A stretch of DNA of 64,000 bases from a bacterium. GTDB taxonomy: Bacteria > Bacillota_I > Bacilli_A > RF39 > UBA660. The translations under genes were made by a program, and so were the position numbers. Below, piece after piece: positions 23,120 through 33,691 of the stretch. Numbering within the stretch: the stretch's first letter is position 1; each line of letters starts with the position of its first letter. The notes under the pieces were generated by a model. The model searched no databases. It was not told the origin of the DNA and was given only the letters and a program-made list of their open reading frames with translations. Location of the stretch: assembly GCA_004563275.1 (NCBI GenBank), contig SFSZ01000004.1:10554-74553 (forward strand), written 5' to 3'.

Positions 23120-24238
23120 ATGGACGGAAAAGAATTTATAAAAGCCTTAAAAAACATTACAGCTGAAAAGGGAATCAGTGAAGACGTAGTATTTGAAGGC
23201 ATGGAACAAGCATTAATAACTGCGTATAAAAAGAATTTTAATTCAAAAACTAATGTAAGAGTTGATATTAATAGAGAAACTGGAGAAATTAAAGTATATT
23301 CATATTTAATTGTTGTAGACGATTACATTGAAGGTGAAGAAATTGTTGATGAAGAAGGAAACATCACATATACAGAACCAGAAATCAATGAAGATGCTCA
23401 AATTCTTTTAGAAGATGCTCAAAAAATAGTACCAGGAATTAAAGTAGGAGAAACAATTGAAGAAGAAGTAACTCCTCATGATTTCGGTAGAGTAGCAGCA
23501 TCAACTGCTAAACAAGTATTAACTCAAAAAATTAGAGAAGCAGAAAAAAATAGTATAATTGAAGAATTTGCTGGTAAACAAGATGAAATAATGGTTGGCT
23601 TATTAGCAATGGAAGACAATAAAAACTATTACATTGATTTAGGCAGAACCAGAGGCATCTTACCTAAAACAGAAATGATCCCAGGAGAAGAAGTTAAAAT
23701 GGGTTCATCAATTAAAGTATATTTACAAAAAATTGAATCAACACCAAAAGGACCACTTATTTTATGTTCAAGAAAAAATAGTGGATTTGTAAAGAGATTA
23801 TTTGAAATTGAAATTCCTGAATTACAAGACGGAACTTTAGTTCTTTATAACGTAGCTCGTGAACCAGGAGTAAGAAGCAAAGTAGCTGTTTATTCAACTA
23901 ATCCTCAAATCGATCCAATCGGAACATGCATTGGTGAAAAAGGTTCAAGAATCGCCAGCATCTTAGCAGAATTAAATGGTGAAAAAGTTGATCTAATCAA
24001 ATATGATGAAGACGAAAGTACATTTATTGCTAACGCCTTAAGTCCAGCTCAAAATGTAATTGTAAACATTATTGACAATACAAAGACAAGAGAAGCACTA
24101 GCAATTGTAAACGATGAAAACCTATCATTAGCCATTGGTAAAAAAGGAATCAATATTAAATTAGCTAGTAAATTAACAAGATTTAGAATCAATGTTAAAA
24201 CTTTAGAACAAGTAACTAAAGAGGGAAATGAAAACTAG
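23120..24238 (+). CDS. nusA: Transcription termination/antitermination factor NusA
   Basis: 372 residues: the N-terminal RNA-polymerase-binding domain (EFIKALKNITAEKGISEDVVFEGMEQAL), S1 domain (GLLAMEDNKNYYIDLGRTRGILPKTEMIPGE) and two KH domains (DPIGTCIGEKGSRIASILAEL; SLAIGKKGINIKLASKL). The HDFGRVAASTAKQV motif is intact. The C-terminal acidic repeats of proteobacteria are absent, as usual for Firmicutes. It overlaps ylxR by 11 bases. Confidence 0.97.
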   Translation: MDGKEFIKALKNITAEKGISEDVVFEGMEQALITAYKKNFNSKTNVRVDINRETGEIKVYSYLIVVDDYIEGEEIVDEEGNITYTEPEINEDAQILLEDAQKIVPGIKVGETIEEEVTPHDFGRVAASTAKQVLTQKIREAEKNSIIEEFAGKQDEIMVGLLAMEDNKNYYIDLGRTRGILPKTEMIPGEEVKMGSSIKVYLQKIESTPKGPLILCSRKNSGFVKRLFEIEIPELQDGTLVLYNVAREPGVRSKVAVYSTNPQIDPIGTCIGEKGSRIASILAELNGEKVDLIKYDEDESTFIANALSPAQNVIVNIIDNTKTREALAIVNDENLSLAIGKKGINIKLASKLTRFRINVKTLEQVTKEGNEN

Positions 24239-24482
24239 AAAAATACCTATGCGTATGTGCATAGTATCTAAAGAAAAATTACCAAAGCAAGAACTAATTA
24301 GAGTAGTATGCTCTGATGGAAAAGTTAATATTGATTTAACTGGAAAACAAAATGGCAAAGGTTGTTATTTAAAAAAGGATGCTGAAATAATTGAAACAGC
24401 AAGAAAGAAAAAAATCTTAAATCATATATTTGAAATGGATGTAAATAATGAAATATATGATGAATTATTAAAATTATTATAG
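24228..24482 (+). CDS. rnpM: YlxR/RnpM RNA-binding protein
   Basis: 84 residues with the YlxR signature RKIPMRMCIVSKEKLPKQELIRVV and TGKQNGKGCYLKK. In B. subtilis the homologue binds RNase P RNA and modulates its activity. Its start lies inside the nusA end, showing coupled translation. Confidence 0.93.
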   Translation: MKTRKIPMRMCIVSKEKLPKQELIRVVCSDGKVNIDLTGKQNGKGCYLKKDAEIIETARKKKILNHIFEMDVNNEIYDELLKLL

Positions 24483-24497
24483 AAAGAGGTGACTCTT

Positions 24498-26600
24498 ATG
24501 AGTATTAGAGATTATGCAAACGAAATGAATTTTACAATTCAAGAAGTATTAAATCAATGTAAGGAATTAGGTATTAAAGCAAATGATGGAAATTTCATGT
24601 TATCAGATGATGACATCATAATGCTAGATAATTCAATGAATTTAATTAGTACTGATAGTGAAGCAAATTTTGATGATATCGATGCTCTAGATGATGCTGT
24701 AGATGAAATTTTAGGAGACCAAAAGGACTATACAGTAAAAAAACAAAAATTAAAAAAGAAAAATAATCAAAATAATAAAGATAATAATGATTATTTAAAA
24801 AAGAAAAAAGCAATGTATAAAAATAAAACTAAACTAGCTAATAATGTTGCTGATGAAAATATTGTTGTTTATGAAGAAGGAATGACAGTAGGCAAATTAG
24901 CTGAAAGTTTAGGAATAAACAATGCTGAAATAATTAAAAAATTAATGAGTTTAGGAACAATGCTAAATTTAAATCAAACAATTGATTTTGAAACAGCTGA
25001 AATTCTAACTCTTGATTATGGTAAAACCTTAAAGAAAAGTGAAACTCAAGATATCACTAATTTTGAAGAATATGAAATTGTTGATAATGCTGAAGACTTA
25101 GTAGATAGACCCCCAGTAATTACTGTTATGGGACATGTTGACCATGGTAAAACAACTCTTTTAGATTATATTAGAAATTCTAATGTAGCTGAAGGAGAAG
25201 CTGGTGGTATCACTCAAGCAATCGGTGCATATCAAATAACATACAAAGATAAAAAAATAACATTTATAGATACCCCAGGACATGCTGCATTTACGGAAAT
25301 GCGTGCTAGAGGTGCTAGTGTAACTGATATTGTAATTATCGTAGTAGCAGCTGATGATGGTGTAATGCCTCAAACCAAAGAAGCAATCGATCATGCCTTA
25401 TCAGCAAATGTTCCCATTGTAGTAGCAGTTAATAAAATGGATAAAGCCGATGCTAGACCAGATAAAATAATGGAAGAAATGGCAGCTTTAAATGTTACTC
25501 CAGAAGCATGGGGTGGCGATATTCCATTTGTTAATATTTCTGCTAAAACCGGAATGGGAATTGATGATTTACTAGAAACAGTAGCTACAATTGCCGAAGT
25601 AAGAGAACTAAAAGCAAACCCAAATAGATATGCAATTGGTACTGTTATTGAATCAAGAATCGATAAAAATATCGGTGGGGTAGCTAGCTTATTAATTCAA
25701 AATGGTACATTAAGATTAGGAGATTATGTAGTAGTTGGAACTACTCATGGTCGTATCAGAACCCTAAGAAATGATAAAGGTGAAAATATCATTAGTGCTG
25801 GACCAAGTACTCCAGTTGAAATAACTGGTTTAAATGATAATCCATCTGCTGGTGATAAATTTATGGCTTTCGAAACTGAAAAACAAGCTCGTGAAGTAGC
25901 TGAAAAGAGATTAATCGCTTCTAAAAACAAATCACAAAAGAAAGAAGTAGTATCATTTGAAGATTTATTTAACAAAATTCAAAGTGGAGTTAAAGAAATC
26001 AATGTTGTCTTAAAATGTGATGTTAGAGGTTCCGAAGAAGCAGTTAAAAACTCACTTGAAAAAATCGACGTTGAAGGCGTTAAAATTAAAGTTATCAGAA
26101 GTGGAATTGGAACTATTACCGAAAGCGATATCGTTTTAGCAAATGCTTCAAATGCTATCGTAATTGGCTTTAATGTTATTCCATCAGCAATAACTAAAGA
26201 AGTAGCAAAACGTTACAACGTAGAAATTAGACTATATCAAATAATCTATAAATTAGTTGAAGAAATGGAAGCAGCCATGAAAGGTATGTTAGATCCAGAA
26301 TATGAAGAAAAAGTTACTGGCAATGCTGAAGTTAAAAAATTATTTAAATTTAGTAAAGTTGGAACAATCGCTGGTGTAATCGTAACATCAGGACTAATTA
26401 AAAATAAATCTCAAGTAAGAATTATCAGAGATGGAGTAATTATTTATGACGGCGTAATATCTTCATTACAAAGAGAAAAAGATACAGTTAAAGAAGTTAA
26501 AAATGGTTTTGAATGTGGAATCACAATTGAAAACTTTAATGATATTAAAGAAAAAGATGTATTCGAAACCTATGAAATGGTAGAGGTGAAAAGAGCATGA
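24498..26600 (+). CDS. infB: Translation initiation factor IF-2
   Basis: 700 residues with an IF2-N-like start ([25 protein letters not shown]) and a Lys/Asn-rich linker. The second IF2-N domain ([18 protein letters not shown]) leads to the GTPase: G1 [10 protein letters not shown]3 DTPGHAAF, G4 NKMDKAD. EF-Tu-like domains and the fMet-tRNA-binding C2 domain ([21 protein letters not shown]) end the chain. ATG 24498 is chosen because AGAGGTG is six bases upstream. It ends in an ATGA overlap with rbfA. Confidence 0.97.
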   Translation: MSIRDYANEMNFTIQEVLNQCKELGIKANDGNFMLSDDDIIMLDNSMNLISTDSEANFDDIDALDDAVDEILGDQKDYTVKKQKLKKKNNQNNKDNNDYLKKKKAMYKNKTKLANNVADENIVVYEEGMTVGKLAESLGINNAEIIKKLMSLGTMLNLNQTIDFETAEILTLDYGKTLKKSETQDITNFEEYEIVDNAEDLVDRPPVITVMGHVDHGKTTLLDYIRNSNVAEGEAGGITQAIGAYQITYKDKKITFIDTPGHAAFTEMRARGASVTDIVIIVVAADDGVMPQTKEAIDHALSANVPIVVAVNKMDKADARPDKIMEEMAALNVTPEAWGGDIPFVNISAKTGMGIDDLLETVATIAEVRELKANPNRYAIGTVIESRIDKNIGGVASLLIQNGTLRLGDYVVVGTTHGRIRTLRNDKGENIISAGPSTPVEITGLNDNPSAGDKFMAFETEKQAREVAEKRLIASKNKSQKKEVVSFEDLFNKIQSGVKEINVVLKCDVRGSEEAVKNSLEKIDVEGVKIKVIRSGIGTITESDIVLANASNAIVIGFNVIPSAITKEVAKRYNVEIRLYQIIYKLVEEMEAAMKGMLDPEYEEKVTGNAEVKKLFKFSKVGTIAGVIVTSGLIKNKSQVRIIRDGVIIYDGVISSLQREKDTVKEVKNGFECGITIENFNDIKEKDVFETYEMVEVKRA

Positions 26601-26944
26601 GTAATATTAAATTAGAACGCATTGCTTCTCAAATAGTTAGAGAATTATCTTCAATATTTTATGAAGAAGTACACAATGAAATTCTAAAAAATGTTACCAT
26701 CATAGATGCAAGAGTAACTAACGACTTAAGCCTAGCAAAAGTATATTATACCTTTCTAGGAGACTATGACAAAGTTACCATTGCTGCAGAACTTAAAAAT
26801 GCATCATCATTTTTAAGAACAGAATTAGCAAAAAGAATGGATTTAAGAACAACTCCAGAACTAAGATTCGTCTATGATGAATCAACTGAATATGGAGAAC
26901 ATATCGATGAAATAATCGAAGAAATCCATAATGAAAACAAATAA
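26597..26944 (+). CDS. rbfA: Ribosome-binding factor A
   Basis: 115 residues: RIASQIVRELSSIFYEEVHNE, NVTIIDARVTNDLSLAKVYYTFLG and LAKRMDLRTTPELRFVYDES define RbfA, a KH-type factor for 16S 5'-end maturation and cold-shock 30S assembly. It is coupled to infB and to truB at both ends by overlaps. Confidence 0.96.
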   Translation: MSNIKLERIASQIVRELSSIFYEEVHNEILKNVTIIDARVTNDLSLAKVYYTFLGDYDKVTIAAELKNASSFLRTELAKRMDLRTTPELRFVYDESTEYGEHIDEIIEEIHNENK

Positions 26945-27782
26945 TATGCACGGTGCAATAATTGTTAATAAAGCCCCTAATATGACCAGTAGAGATGTTA
27001 TTAATATCTTAAATAAAAAATTTAATACAAAATCTATTGGTCATACAGGTACGCTTGATCCAATTGCCGAAGGAGTATTAGTATGTTTAATTGGTAAATA
27101 TACCAAACTAACTGATATTCTTATAAATCATGATAAAGAATACATTGCTTCCTTCAAATTAGGCATCCTGACAGATACCTTGGATATAACAGGTAAAATT
27201 TTAAAAGAAGAAAAAGTTAACTTAACTAAGGAGGAAATTCAAAAAACAATTCTTTCATTTAAAGGAACCTATAACCAAGAAGTACCAATTTATTCAGCAG
27301 TTAAAATAAATGGTAAAAAGTTATATGAATATGCCCGTAATAATGAAGAAATAACCCTTCCTAAAAGAGAAGTTAATATCTATGATATAGAATTATTAAA
27401 TATAGATAACGAATGTTTAACCATTAAAACCAAAGTATCTAAAGGAACCTATATAAGAAGCTTAATCAGAGACATTGGTTTAAAATTAAATACTAATGCA
27501 ACCATGACAAAATTAATAAGAACTAAATTAGATAAATTTACGATTGAAGAATCCTATACCCTAGAAGATATTCAAAATGATAATTATAAAATATTATCTC
27601 TAGAAGATTTAATTGATTTAGACACTATTAATATAAATGAAGATATGTTATTTAAAATAAAAAATGGTCAAATAATAGATTATCAAACAAATAAATATAT
27701 TTTATATAAGTATAATAATCAAAATATTGCTTTATATAAACCATATCAAAATAATAAAATTAAACCATTTATCATGTTTTAA
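26931..27782 (+). CDS. truB: tRNA pseudouridine-55 synthase
   Basis: 283 residues. The catalytic motif GHTGTLDPIAEGVLV (Asp near residue 43) is preceded by HGAIIVNKAPNMTSRDVI. VPIYSAVKINGKKLYEYAR and SKGTYIRSLIRDIG are also typical. The C-terminal PUA-like region is short. The start overlaps the rbfA end by 14 bases. Confidence 0.96.
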   Translation: MKTNNMHGAIIVNKAPNMTSRDVINILNKKFNTKSIGHTGTLDPIAEGVLVCLIGKYTKLTDILINHDKEYIASFKLGILTDTLDITGKILKEEKVNLTKEEIQKTILSFKGTYNQEVPIYSAVKINGKKLYEYARNNEEITLPKREVNIYDIELLNIDNECLTIKTKVSKGTYIRSLIRDIGLKLNTNATMTKLIRTKLDKFTIEESYTLEDIQNDNYKILSLEDLIDLDTININEDMLFKIKNGQIIDYQTNKYILYKYNNQNIALYKPYQNNKIKPFIMF

Positions 27783-27811
27783 TTGACAAAATCAAACTTT
27801 AAGAATATAAT
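27783..27811 (+). promoter_or_regulatory. ileS promoter
   Basis: TTGACA (27783-27788) and TATAAT (27806-27811) with 17-bp spacing, both consensus. Confidence 0.9.
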
Positions 27812-27817
27812 GAAATA

Positions 27818-28031
27818 CATAAAGCAATTGATGAAGACGTCAAAATATAAAGGTATTTAGAGAGCTTACATAATGGTGAAAGTAAGTATACTGGTTATTT
27901 TGTAGATCACTTCTGATGTGATTATCCGATAAAGGTAATCCGAATAACTCACGTTAAGAGTAAGAGAATGAATACGTTCATAAACTAAGGTGGTACCACG
28001 GTAACGCGTCCTTAGACTTATGAACTTTTTT
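27818..28031 (+). ncRNA. T-box riboswitch (isoleucine)
   Basis: The T-box sequence AAGGTGGTACCACG is at 27987-28000. The terminator pairs GTTCATAA..CTAAGG with CCTTAG..TTATGAAC (27976-28028), followed by a T run. A long stem I region precedes it (AGAGAGC.. GGTGAAAG). The specifier is most likely ATC at 27906-27908 (GTAG-ATC-ACTTCTGATG), an isoleucine codon that fits ileS. Uncharged tRNA-Ile would stabilise the antiterminator and allow ileS transcription. Confidence 0.95.
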
Positions 28032-28051
28032 TATTTTAAGGAGGAAAGAAA

Positions 28052-30772
28052 ATGGATTATAAAGAAACACTTTTAATGCCAAAAACAGAATTTCAAATGA
28101 AAGGTAATTTACCTGAAAATGAAGCAATTCAAAGAGCAAAATGGGAAAAAATGGACCTTTATAACAAAGTAAGAGAAAAAAATAAAGGAAGAAAACCTTT
28201 CGTATTACATGATGGACCCCCATATGCCAATGGATCAATTCATATCGGACATGCTATGAATAAAATTTTGAAAGATTTTGTTAATAGATATGCCATGATG
28301 AGTGGAAGAGATATGATTTATATTCCTGGATGGGATACTCATGGACTTCCAATTGAACAAGCAGTAACTAATAGTGGAGTAGACAGAAAATCATTAAGTA
28401 AAGCTGAATTCAGAAATATATGTGAAGAATATGCTAAAAAACAAATTGCTACCCAGATGGAAGGATTTAAAAAATTAAATGTTTTAGCAGACTGGGATAA
28501 CTATTATGCAACCTTCCAACATGAATTAGAAGCAAAACAAATTGAAGTATTCGCTACAATGGCTAAAAAAGGACTAATCTTTAAAGGAATGAAACCAGTT
28601 TATTGGTCACCATCATCAGAATCTGCCTTAGCTGAAGCTGAAATCGAATATAAAGATAGAACAGATGCATCAATCTTTGTTGCATTCCCTGTTGAAGAAG
28701 GTAACGAATATGTTCAAAAAGGTGATAACCTAGTTATCTGGACAACAACACCTTGGACATTACCTGGAAATACCGCTATCGCTGTTGGAGCTGATTTTGA
28801 CTACGTAAAAGTAGAAGTAGACGGTAAAAACTATGTAGTAGCAAGTATGTTATTAGATAGCCTTAAAAATGACTTTAAATGGGAAAATGTTAAAGTATTA
28901 GAAACCTTCTTAGGAAGTAAATTAGAAGGAGTTAAATATCATCACGTATTTATGGATCGTATTAGTCCAGTTGTTCTAGGTGATGAAGTAACATTAGATG
29001 CTGGTACTGGTTTAGTACATACTGCTCCAAGTTATGGTGATGCCGATTTTATCTTAGGTAAAAAATATAACCTAGAAATGGTATTCGGTATCGATGATGA
29101 TGGTAAATTAAATAAAGAATCTGGAGAATTTGCAGGATTATACTTTGAAGATGCTAATAAAGCTGTTATTACAAAATTAAATGAATTAGGTGTCTTATTA
29201 TGCGTTAAGAGTATTACCCACTCATATCCACATGACTGGAGAACTAAAAAACCAGTAGTATTTAGAGCTACTGCTCAATGGTTCTGTTCAATTGCTCCAA
29301 TTAAAGATGAAATCTTAAATGAAATTGAAAATAACATTAAATGGCATCCAGAATGGGGTAAAGTAAGATTACACAACATGATTGAAGGCCGTGGTGACTG
29401 GTGTATTTCTAGACAAAGAGTTTGGGGAGTACCACTACCAATTTTCTATAACGAAGATGGTTCACCAATTTTAGATTATGATGTAATGATGCATGTTGCT
29501 GATTTATTTAGAGAACATGGTTCAAATTATTGGTTTGAAAAAGATGCCAAAGACCTATTACCTGAAGGTTATACTAACCCAGCAAGTCCAAATGGTAAAT
29601 TCACAAAAGAACAAGACATTATGGACGTATGGTTTGATTCAGGAACAACACATACCGGCGTTTTATGTGCAAGAGGTTTAGATTATCCTGCAGACGTTTA
29701 TTTAGAAGGATCAGACCAATATCGTGGATGGTTCAACTCATCATTAATTTGTGGAGTAGCAATGCATGGACAAAGCCCATATAAAGAATGTATCTCTCAC
29801 GGATTTACCCTAGATGCTAAAGGCAATAAAATGTCAAAGAGTTTAGGAAACGGAATTGACCCACTAGAAGAAATTAAAAAACGTGGTGCCGACGTTCTAA
29901 GATTATGGGTATCATCAACTGACTATACAGAAGATGTTAGAATAGGTGATGAAATCTTAAAACAAGTTCAAGAAAGTTATCGTAAAATTAGAAATACTTA
30001 TAAATTTATGTTAGGTAACCTAAATAACTTTGATCCATCAAAAGATGCTGTTAAATATGAAGATATGTTACCATATGATAAATATATGATGAATGAATTA
30101 TCTAACTATGTTAAAGATATCAAATCATATTATGAAAAATATGAATATCAAAATGTTTATAAAACAACAAATAACTTTATAACATTTAAATTATCTAATT
30201 TCTATTTAGATTTTACTAAAGATATTCTATACATTGAAAAAGAAGATTCACTAGTAAGAAGAAGTGTTCAAACAGTTCTATATAATATCCTTAAAGATTT
30301 AGTAGTATTACTTGCACCAATCTTACCATATACATCAGAAGAAGTTTATAGATTTATTCCTGGTGAAAAACTAGAAAGCGTTCATTTAAATGACATGCCA
30401 GAAGCACCAACTTATGAATTTGATTCAAAATTATGGGAATTATTCTTCGATGTTAAAGATGATGTATTTAAAGCTCTAGAAGAAGCTAGAAACGAAAAAG
30501 TAATTGGTTCATCTCTAGAAGCTGAAGTAAAACTAAACTTAGGCGAAAAATATAAACCAGTTAGGGAACAATTAGAAAAATATTTACATCAATTATTAAT
30601 TGTTTCAAAAGTTGAATTTACTGATGATGAAACCTTGCCTAAAGCTTCAACAATTAGAGTAGAAGTATTAAAGAGTAATGGTCAAAAATGTAATAGATGC
30701 TGGAACTATGTTGATGAACTAGATGGTGATATTTGTCATAGATGTTCAGAAATCTTAAAAGAAACAAAATAA
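28052..30772 (+). CDS. ileS: Isoleucyl-tRNA synthetase
   Basis: 906 residues. The HIGH motif is in HDGPPYANGSIHIGHAMNK. VIWTTTPWTLPGNTAIAV starts the editing domain, WCISRQRVWGVPLPIFY follows, and the KMSKS motif is GNKMSKSLGNGIDP. The C-terminal zinc finger is NRCWNYVDELDGDICHRC. Length is normal for the bacterial type. AAGGAGG precedes the start after the T-box terminator. Confidence 0.98.
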   Translation: MDYKETLLMPKTEFQMKGNLPENEAIQRAKWEKMDLYNKVREKNKGRKPFVLHDGPPYANGSIHIGHAMNKILKDFVNRYAMMSGRDMIYIPGWDTHGLPIEQAVTNSGVDRKSLSKAEFRNICEEYAKKQIATQMEGFKKLNVLADWDNYYATFQHELEAKQIEVFATMAKKGLIFKGMKPVYWSPSSESALAEAEIEYKDRTDASIFVAFPVEEGNEYVQKGDNLVIWTTTPWTLPGNTAIAVGADFDYVKVEVDGKNYVVASMLLDSLKNDFKWENVKVLETFLGSKLEGVKYHHVFMDRISPVVLGDEVTLDAGTGLVHTAPSYGDADFILGKKYNLEMVFGIDDDGKLNKESGEFAGLYFEDANKAVITKLNELGVLLCVKSITHSYPHDWRTKKPVVFRATAQWFCSIAPIKDEILNEIENNIKWHPEWGKVRLHNMIEGRGDWCISRQRVWGVPLPIFYNEDGSPILDYDVMMHVADLFREHGSNYWFEKDAKDLLPEGYTNPASPNGKFTKEQDIMDVWFDSGTTHTGVLCARGLDYPADVYLEGSDQYRGWFNSSLICGVAMHGQSPYKECISHGFTLDAKGNKMSKSLGNGIDPLEEIKKRGADVLRLWVSSTDYTEDVRIGDEILKQVQESYRKIRNTYKFMLGNLNNFDPSKDAVKYEDMLPYDKYMMNELSNYVKDIKSYYEKYEYQNVYKTTNNFITFKLSNFYLDFTKDILYIEKEDSLVRRSVQTVLYNILKDLVVLLAPILPYTSEEVYRFIPGEKLESVHLNDMPEAPTYEFDSKLWELFFDVKDDVFKALEEARNEKVIGSSLEAEVKLNLGEKYKPVREQLEKYLHQLLIVSKVEFTDDETLPKASTIRVEVLKSNGQKCNRCWNYVDELDGDICHRCSEILKETK

Positions 30773-30802
30773 AAAAGTGATTAACAAAGAATCACTTTTT
30801 TT
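30772..30802. terminator. Bidirectional terminator after ileS
   Basis: AAAAAAGTGATT pairs with AATCACTTTTTTT around AACAAAG. It also ends the convergent 30792-31769 gene, whose last codons lie in the 3' arm. Confidence 0.9.
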
Positions 30803-31769
30803 CATATCCAAAATCAATATCCTCATTAGCAAATTTCTTATCATTACTTATATCAGCTATTGTATCATCAACAATTTCTTTACTTCTTTCATATTCTTTA
30901 TCTTCATCCGAATGACGAAAATTAGCAGCAATATCATTAACTTCATCTCTAAGATCTTCTAAAGCACTTTCATCTAAAAGTAATAAACTTGCCTTAAATT
31001 CAGCTAATAAAATATTAAAATTAATTAGTTCATCTGGATCATCTAAATCAGCATCAGAATAATCTAATAAAACTCCAGCTACCATACAGGCATTATCTAA
31101 TCCTCTAATACTATGAACATAACTAATAAAATCATCAGAAACTCCAGGATATGTTTTAATAATTTTTTTATCAAAATCTCTTTTTATTCTTCTAAAACCA
31201 TTATTACAAAATTCTGTTTCAATTAAAGGAGTAACAAAAGACATTATATTCCTTGCACTAGTATATTCTATAGGGGCATCATCCATAAATTGATCTAAAA
31301 ACGAAACCGTTCTATAATTAATTTCCTGAGCATCCATTACCCAAGCATCATGTAAGAAGTCCATATTATTTTTACCATCAGCCAAAGATAACAAATCTTC
31401 ATCAACATCATTTAAAAAATAATTATCATCCATTAATGCTATTAAATGTAATTTGCTAATAATCCTATACTGCTTAATTTCTTTTTCATCAGCATCAATA
31501 GTTACACTAGTAGCAGCCTCTAAAGACTTATCAGAACGTCTAGTTAAATATCCAACCGCCTTACAAGCTTCCTTTAAATCTCTCATAAAATATTTATATA
31601 ATTCTAATTCTCTATCTCTTAACAAACATAGTTTTTCTAAAGTATCTTTAAATTCAGATGTATTTTTTTTATTATTATTCTCTAAATCAGTTAAATCACC
31701 ATAAACATCAAAAATATCTTCTGTAATTTTACAAATGGCGTCTAATATTTTAAGTGTAGCAAATTTCAT
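30792..31769 (-). CDS. Unknown helical protein, paralogue of its upstream neighbour
   Basis: 325 residues, strongly acidic and predicted helical, with no signal peptide or membrane segment. It opens KFATLKILDAICKITEDIFDVYGDLTDLENNNKK, matching the start of the next gene (LNRLAEISFKIFDVYKELVDLDSNKK), so the two are diverged tandem duplicates. Later shared features include an ARNIMSFV-like helix and a C-terminal ALEDLRDEV-type helix. I recognise no family. The gene starts eight bases after its partner and is probably co-transcribed with it. Confidence 0.8.
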   Translation of the reverse strand: MKFATLKILDAICKITEDIFDVYGDLTDLENNNKKNTSEFKDTLEKLCLLRDRELELYKYFMRDLKEACKAVGYLTRRSDKSLEAATSVTIDADEKEIKQYRIISKLHLIALMDDNYFLNDVDEDLLSLADGKNNMDFLHDAWVMDAQEINYRTVSFLDQFMDDAPIEYTSARNIMSFVTPLIETEFCNNGFRRIKRDFDKKIIKTYPGVSDDFISYVHSIRGLDNACMVAGVLLDYSDADLDDPDELINFNILLAEFKASLLLLDESALEDLRDEVNDIAANFRHSDEDKEYERSKEIVDDTIADISNDKKFANEDIDFGYEKK

Positions 31770-31777
31770 AAATTCTC

Positions 31778-32737
31778 CTAGAAATCCTTAGTAGTATCTA
31801 AATCAGAATTAAATAACTTTTTCTTAGCTTCAGTTAATTTAATTGCTTCAAGTAAAGTATCCTTAGCTAATTCATCTACAGGTTTACACGAAAGAGTAGC
31901 AAAATAAATAGTTTTTAAATCATCATCATCTAAATAAAGTAGGGCACTTTGAATATCCAATAATATAGATACACTAGAATTATCAATACGACTTTTAAAT
32001 AAAATTGGTAAACTTTCCTTTATGAATTGAAGAGCTATAAATTCATATAATAAAGTCATAATTTCTTCATCAATACCATATTCGTTTTTAACTTCTTCTC
32101 TGAGTCTCATTGTATATCCATCAAAACCATTTTTTAAACGATCTTTTTCAACATCCCTATCAACAAAAGATCTTATATGCTTTCTGTTAACAGTATTAGT
32201 AATAAGTTTTTTATCATCAACATCTTTAAAGAAATCATCAGAAAATTTAAAACTTTTAAGTGTTAAATTAGTTGTAAATCTTTTTTGCAATAACACAAAA
32301 ATATTAATAACTTCTTTTCTATCAAGATCTTTCATCTGGCTGCATAAATAATCAATAAATGGATTATTAATATAAGTAGTTACAATTCCTTCTTGAACAC
32401 ATAATATTTCTAAAGTACTTTGAATTCTTTCTTGAACAATAGTATAATCCTTATCTAAATCTATAACATGCAAAGAATTATTAACACTTTGAGCATCGCC
32501 TCTTCTTTGATTAAAATAAAAAAGGCATGATGCAGCTAATCCGGGATTTTTTCTAAGCTCGTCATAAATTTCTTCTTCATCACTTCTTAAAGTAGCAATC
32601 TTATCAATAATAACTTTTCTTAAATTTTTATAATTAGGATCATCTTTTTTATTAGAATCTAAATCAACTAATTCTTTATATACATCAAATATTTTAAAAC
32701 TTATTTCAGCTAGTCTATTTAATATAACCTCAACCAT
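31778..32737 (-). CDS. Unknown helical protein, first of a tandem paralogous pair
   Basis: 319 residues, acidic, helical, cytoplasmic by appearance. The N-terminal block (EISFKIFDVYKELVDLDSNKKDD, then EEEIYDELRKNPGLAASCLFYFNQRRGDAQS) parallels the downstream paralogue (ELELYKYFMRDLKEACKAVGYLTRRSD). The conserved skeleton suggests a common fold of helical repeats. No catalytic motif is seen. It lies downstream of rpsD but is separated from it by a terminator. Confidence 0.8.
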   Translation of the reverse strand: MVEVILNRLAEISFKIFDVYKELVDLDSNKKDDPNYKNLRKVIIDKIATLRSDEEEIYDELRKNPGLAASCLFYFNQRRGDAQSVNNSLHVIDLDKDYTIVQERIQSTLEILCVQEGIVTTYINNPFIDYLCSQMKDLDRKEVINIFVLLQKRFTTNLTLKSFKFSDDFFKDVDDKKLITNTVNRKHIRSFVDRDVEKDRLKNGFDGYTMRLREEVKNEYGIDEEIMTLLYEFIALQFIKESLPILFKSRIDNSSVSILLDIQSALLYLDDDDLKTIYFATLSCKPVDELAKDTLLEAIKLTEAKKKLFNSDLDTTKDF

Positions 32738-32791
32738 ATAAACCTCCCAAAGTTTCTATATATAATACCATATACTCTTAAAAATTTAAAT

Positions 32792-32817
32792 AAAAAAAGC
32801 CACATAAGTGGTTTTTT
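32792..32817 (-). terminator. rpsD terminator
   Basis: CCAC-TTAT-GTGG hairpin flanked by A and T runs, directly after the rpsD stop on the minus strand. Confidence 0.85.
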
Positions 32818-33420
32818 CTATCTGTTGTAATATTCAACAATTAAAGATTCATTAATATCAGCATTAAGTTCGCTTCTTTCAGGATATCTTAAATAAGTAC
32901 CTGTCATCTTCTTATCGTCAAATTCTACAAAAGCAGGACGATTTAAAGTATTTTCTAAAGCTTGTTTCATAGCTGGATGATTTAAAGATTTTTCTTTAAC
33001 AGAAATTACAGAACCAGGTTTAACTGTATAAGAAGGAATATCAACACCTTCACCATTAACAGTAATATGACCATGGTTAACTAATTGTCTAGCTCCACGT
33101 CTAGTAGAAGCAAGTCCCATACGATAAACAACATTGTCAAGTCTACTTTCTAATAATCTTAGTAAGTTTTCACCAGCAATACCTTTCATCTTAGAAGCTC
33201 TTTCAAAAGTACGAGCAAATTGTTTTTCAGTTAAACCATACATGTATCTTACTTTTTGTTTTTCTTCTAATTGGATACCATATTCACTTAATTTTTTTCT
33301 TCTACTTGTTCCGTGAATTCCAGGAGCATAAGGACGTCTAGCTAATTCTTTTCCATTTTCTAAAACAGAAAATCCTAATCTACGAGCTTTCTTATAAACT
33401 GGACCAGTATATCTTGCCAT
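32818..33420 (-). CDS. rpsD: Ribosomal protein S4
   Basis: 200 residues: [26 protein letters not shown], the S4 domain [31 protein letters not shown], and the C-terminal [18 protein letters not shown]. It nucleates 30S assembly and in Firmicutes represses its own single-gene operon by binding the leader. It has its own promoter, structured leader and terminator here, consistent with that control. Confidence 0.98.
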   Translation of the reverse strand: MARYTGPVYKKARRLGFSVLENGKELARRPYAPGIHGTSRRKKLSEYGIQLEEKQKVRYMYGLTEKQFARTFERASKMKGIAGENLLRLLESRLDNVVYRMGLASTRRGARQLVNHGHITVNGEGVDIPSYTVKPGSVISVKEKSLNHPAMKQALENTLNRPAFVEFDDKKMTGTYLRYPERSELNADINESLIVEYYNR

Positions 33421-33454
33421 AATAGTTTCTCCTTTCTTTAGCGAAATAGAGATT

Positions 33455-33570
33455 TCTAAATAATTAATAGGGTGTTTATTATCTTTTTCCCTTAGGCAGT
33501 TTAAGTTACTAAAGTTATTTCAAATAAACACATTACTAATATTTAGAACCCTGCCTAAATACGCATAAGT
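33455..33570 (-). ncRNA. Autoregulatory S4 leader with pseudoknot-type pairing
   Basis: In the rpsD 5' UTR two helices interleave: CTGCCTAA/TTAGGCAG on 33551-33558 with 33492-33499, and AATAAACAC/GTGTTTATT on 33523-33531 with 33472-33480. The order A-B-A'-B' means a pseudoknot. Firmicute S4 leaders are reported as S4-binding translational regulators. I infer the same here from position and topology. Confidence 0.7.
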
Positions 33571-33600
33571 ATTATATATTAAATATATGTAATTTGTCAA
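33571..33600 (-). promoter_or_regulatory. rpsD promoter
   Basis: Minus-strand TTGACA (33600-33595) and TATAAT (33576-33571) with 18-bp spacing. Confidence 0.8.
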
Positions 33601-33691
33601 ATATTTTGTTATATTTACATGGTATATACGAAATAATTTTACAAACAATAAATAATATGATAATTTTAAATTGAAATAGAAGGTAATTAAT

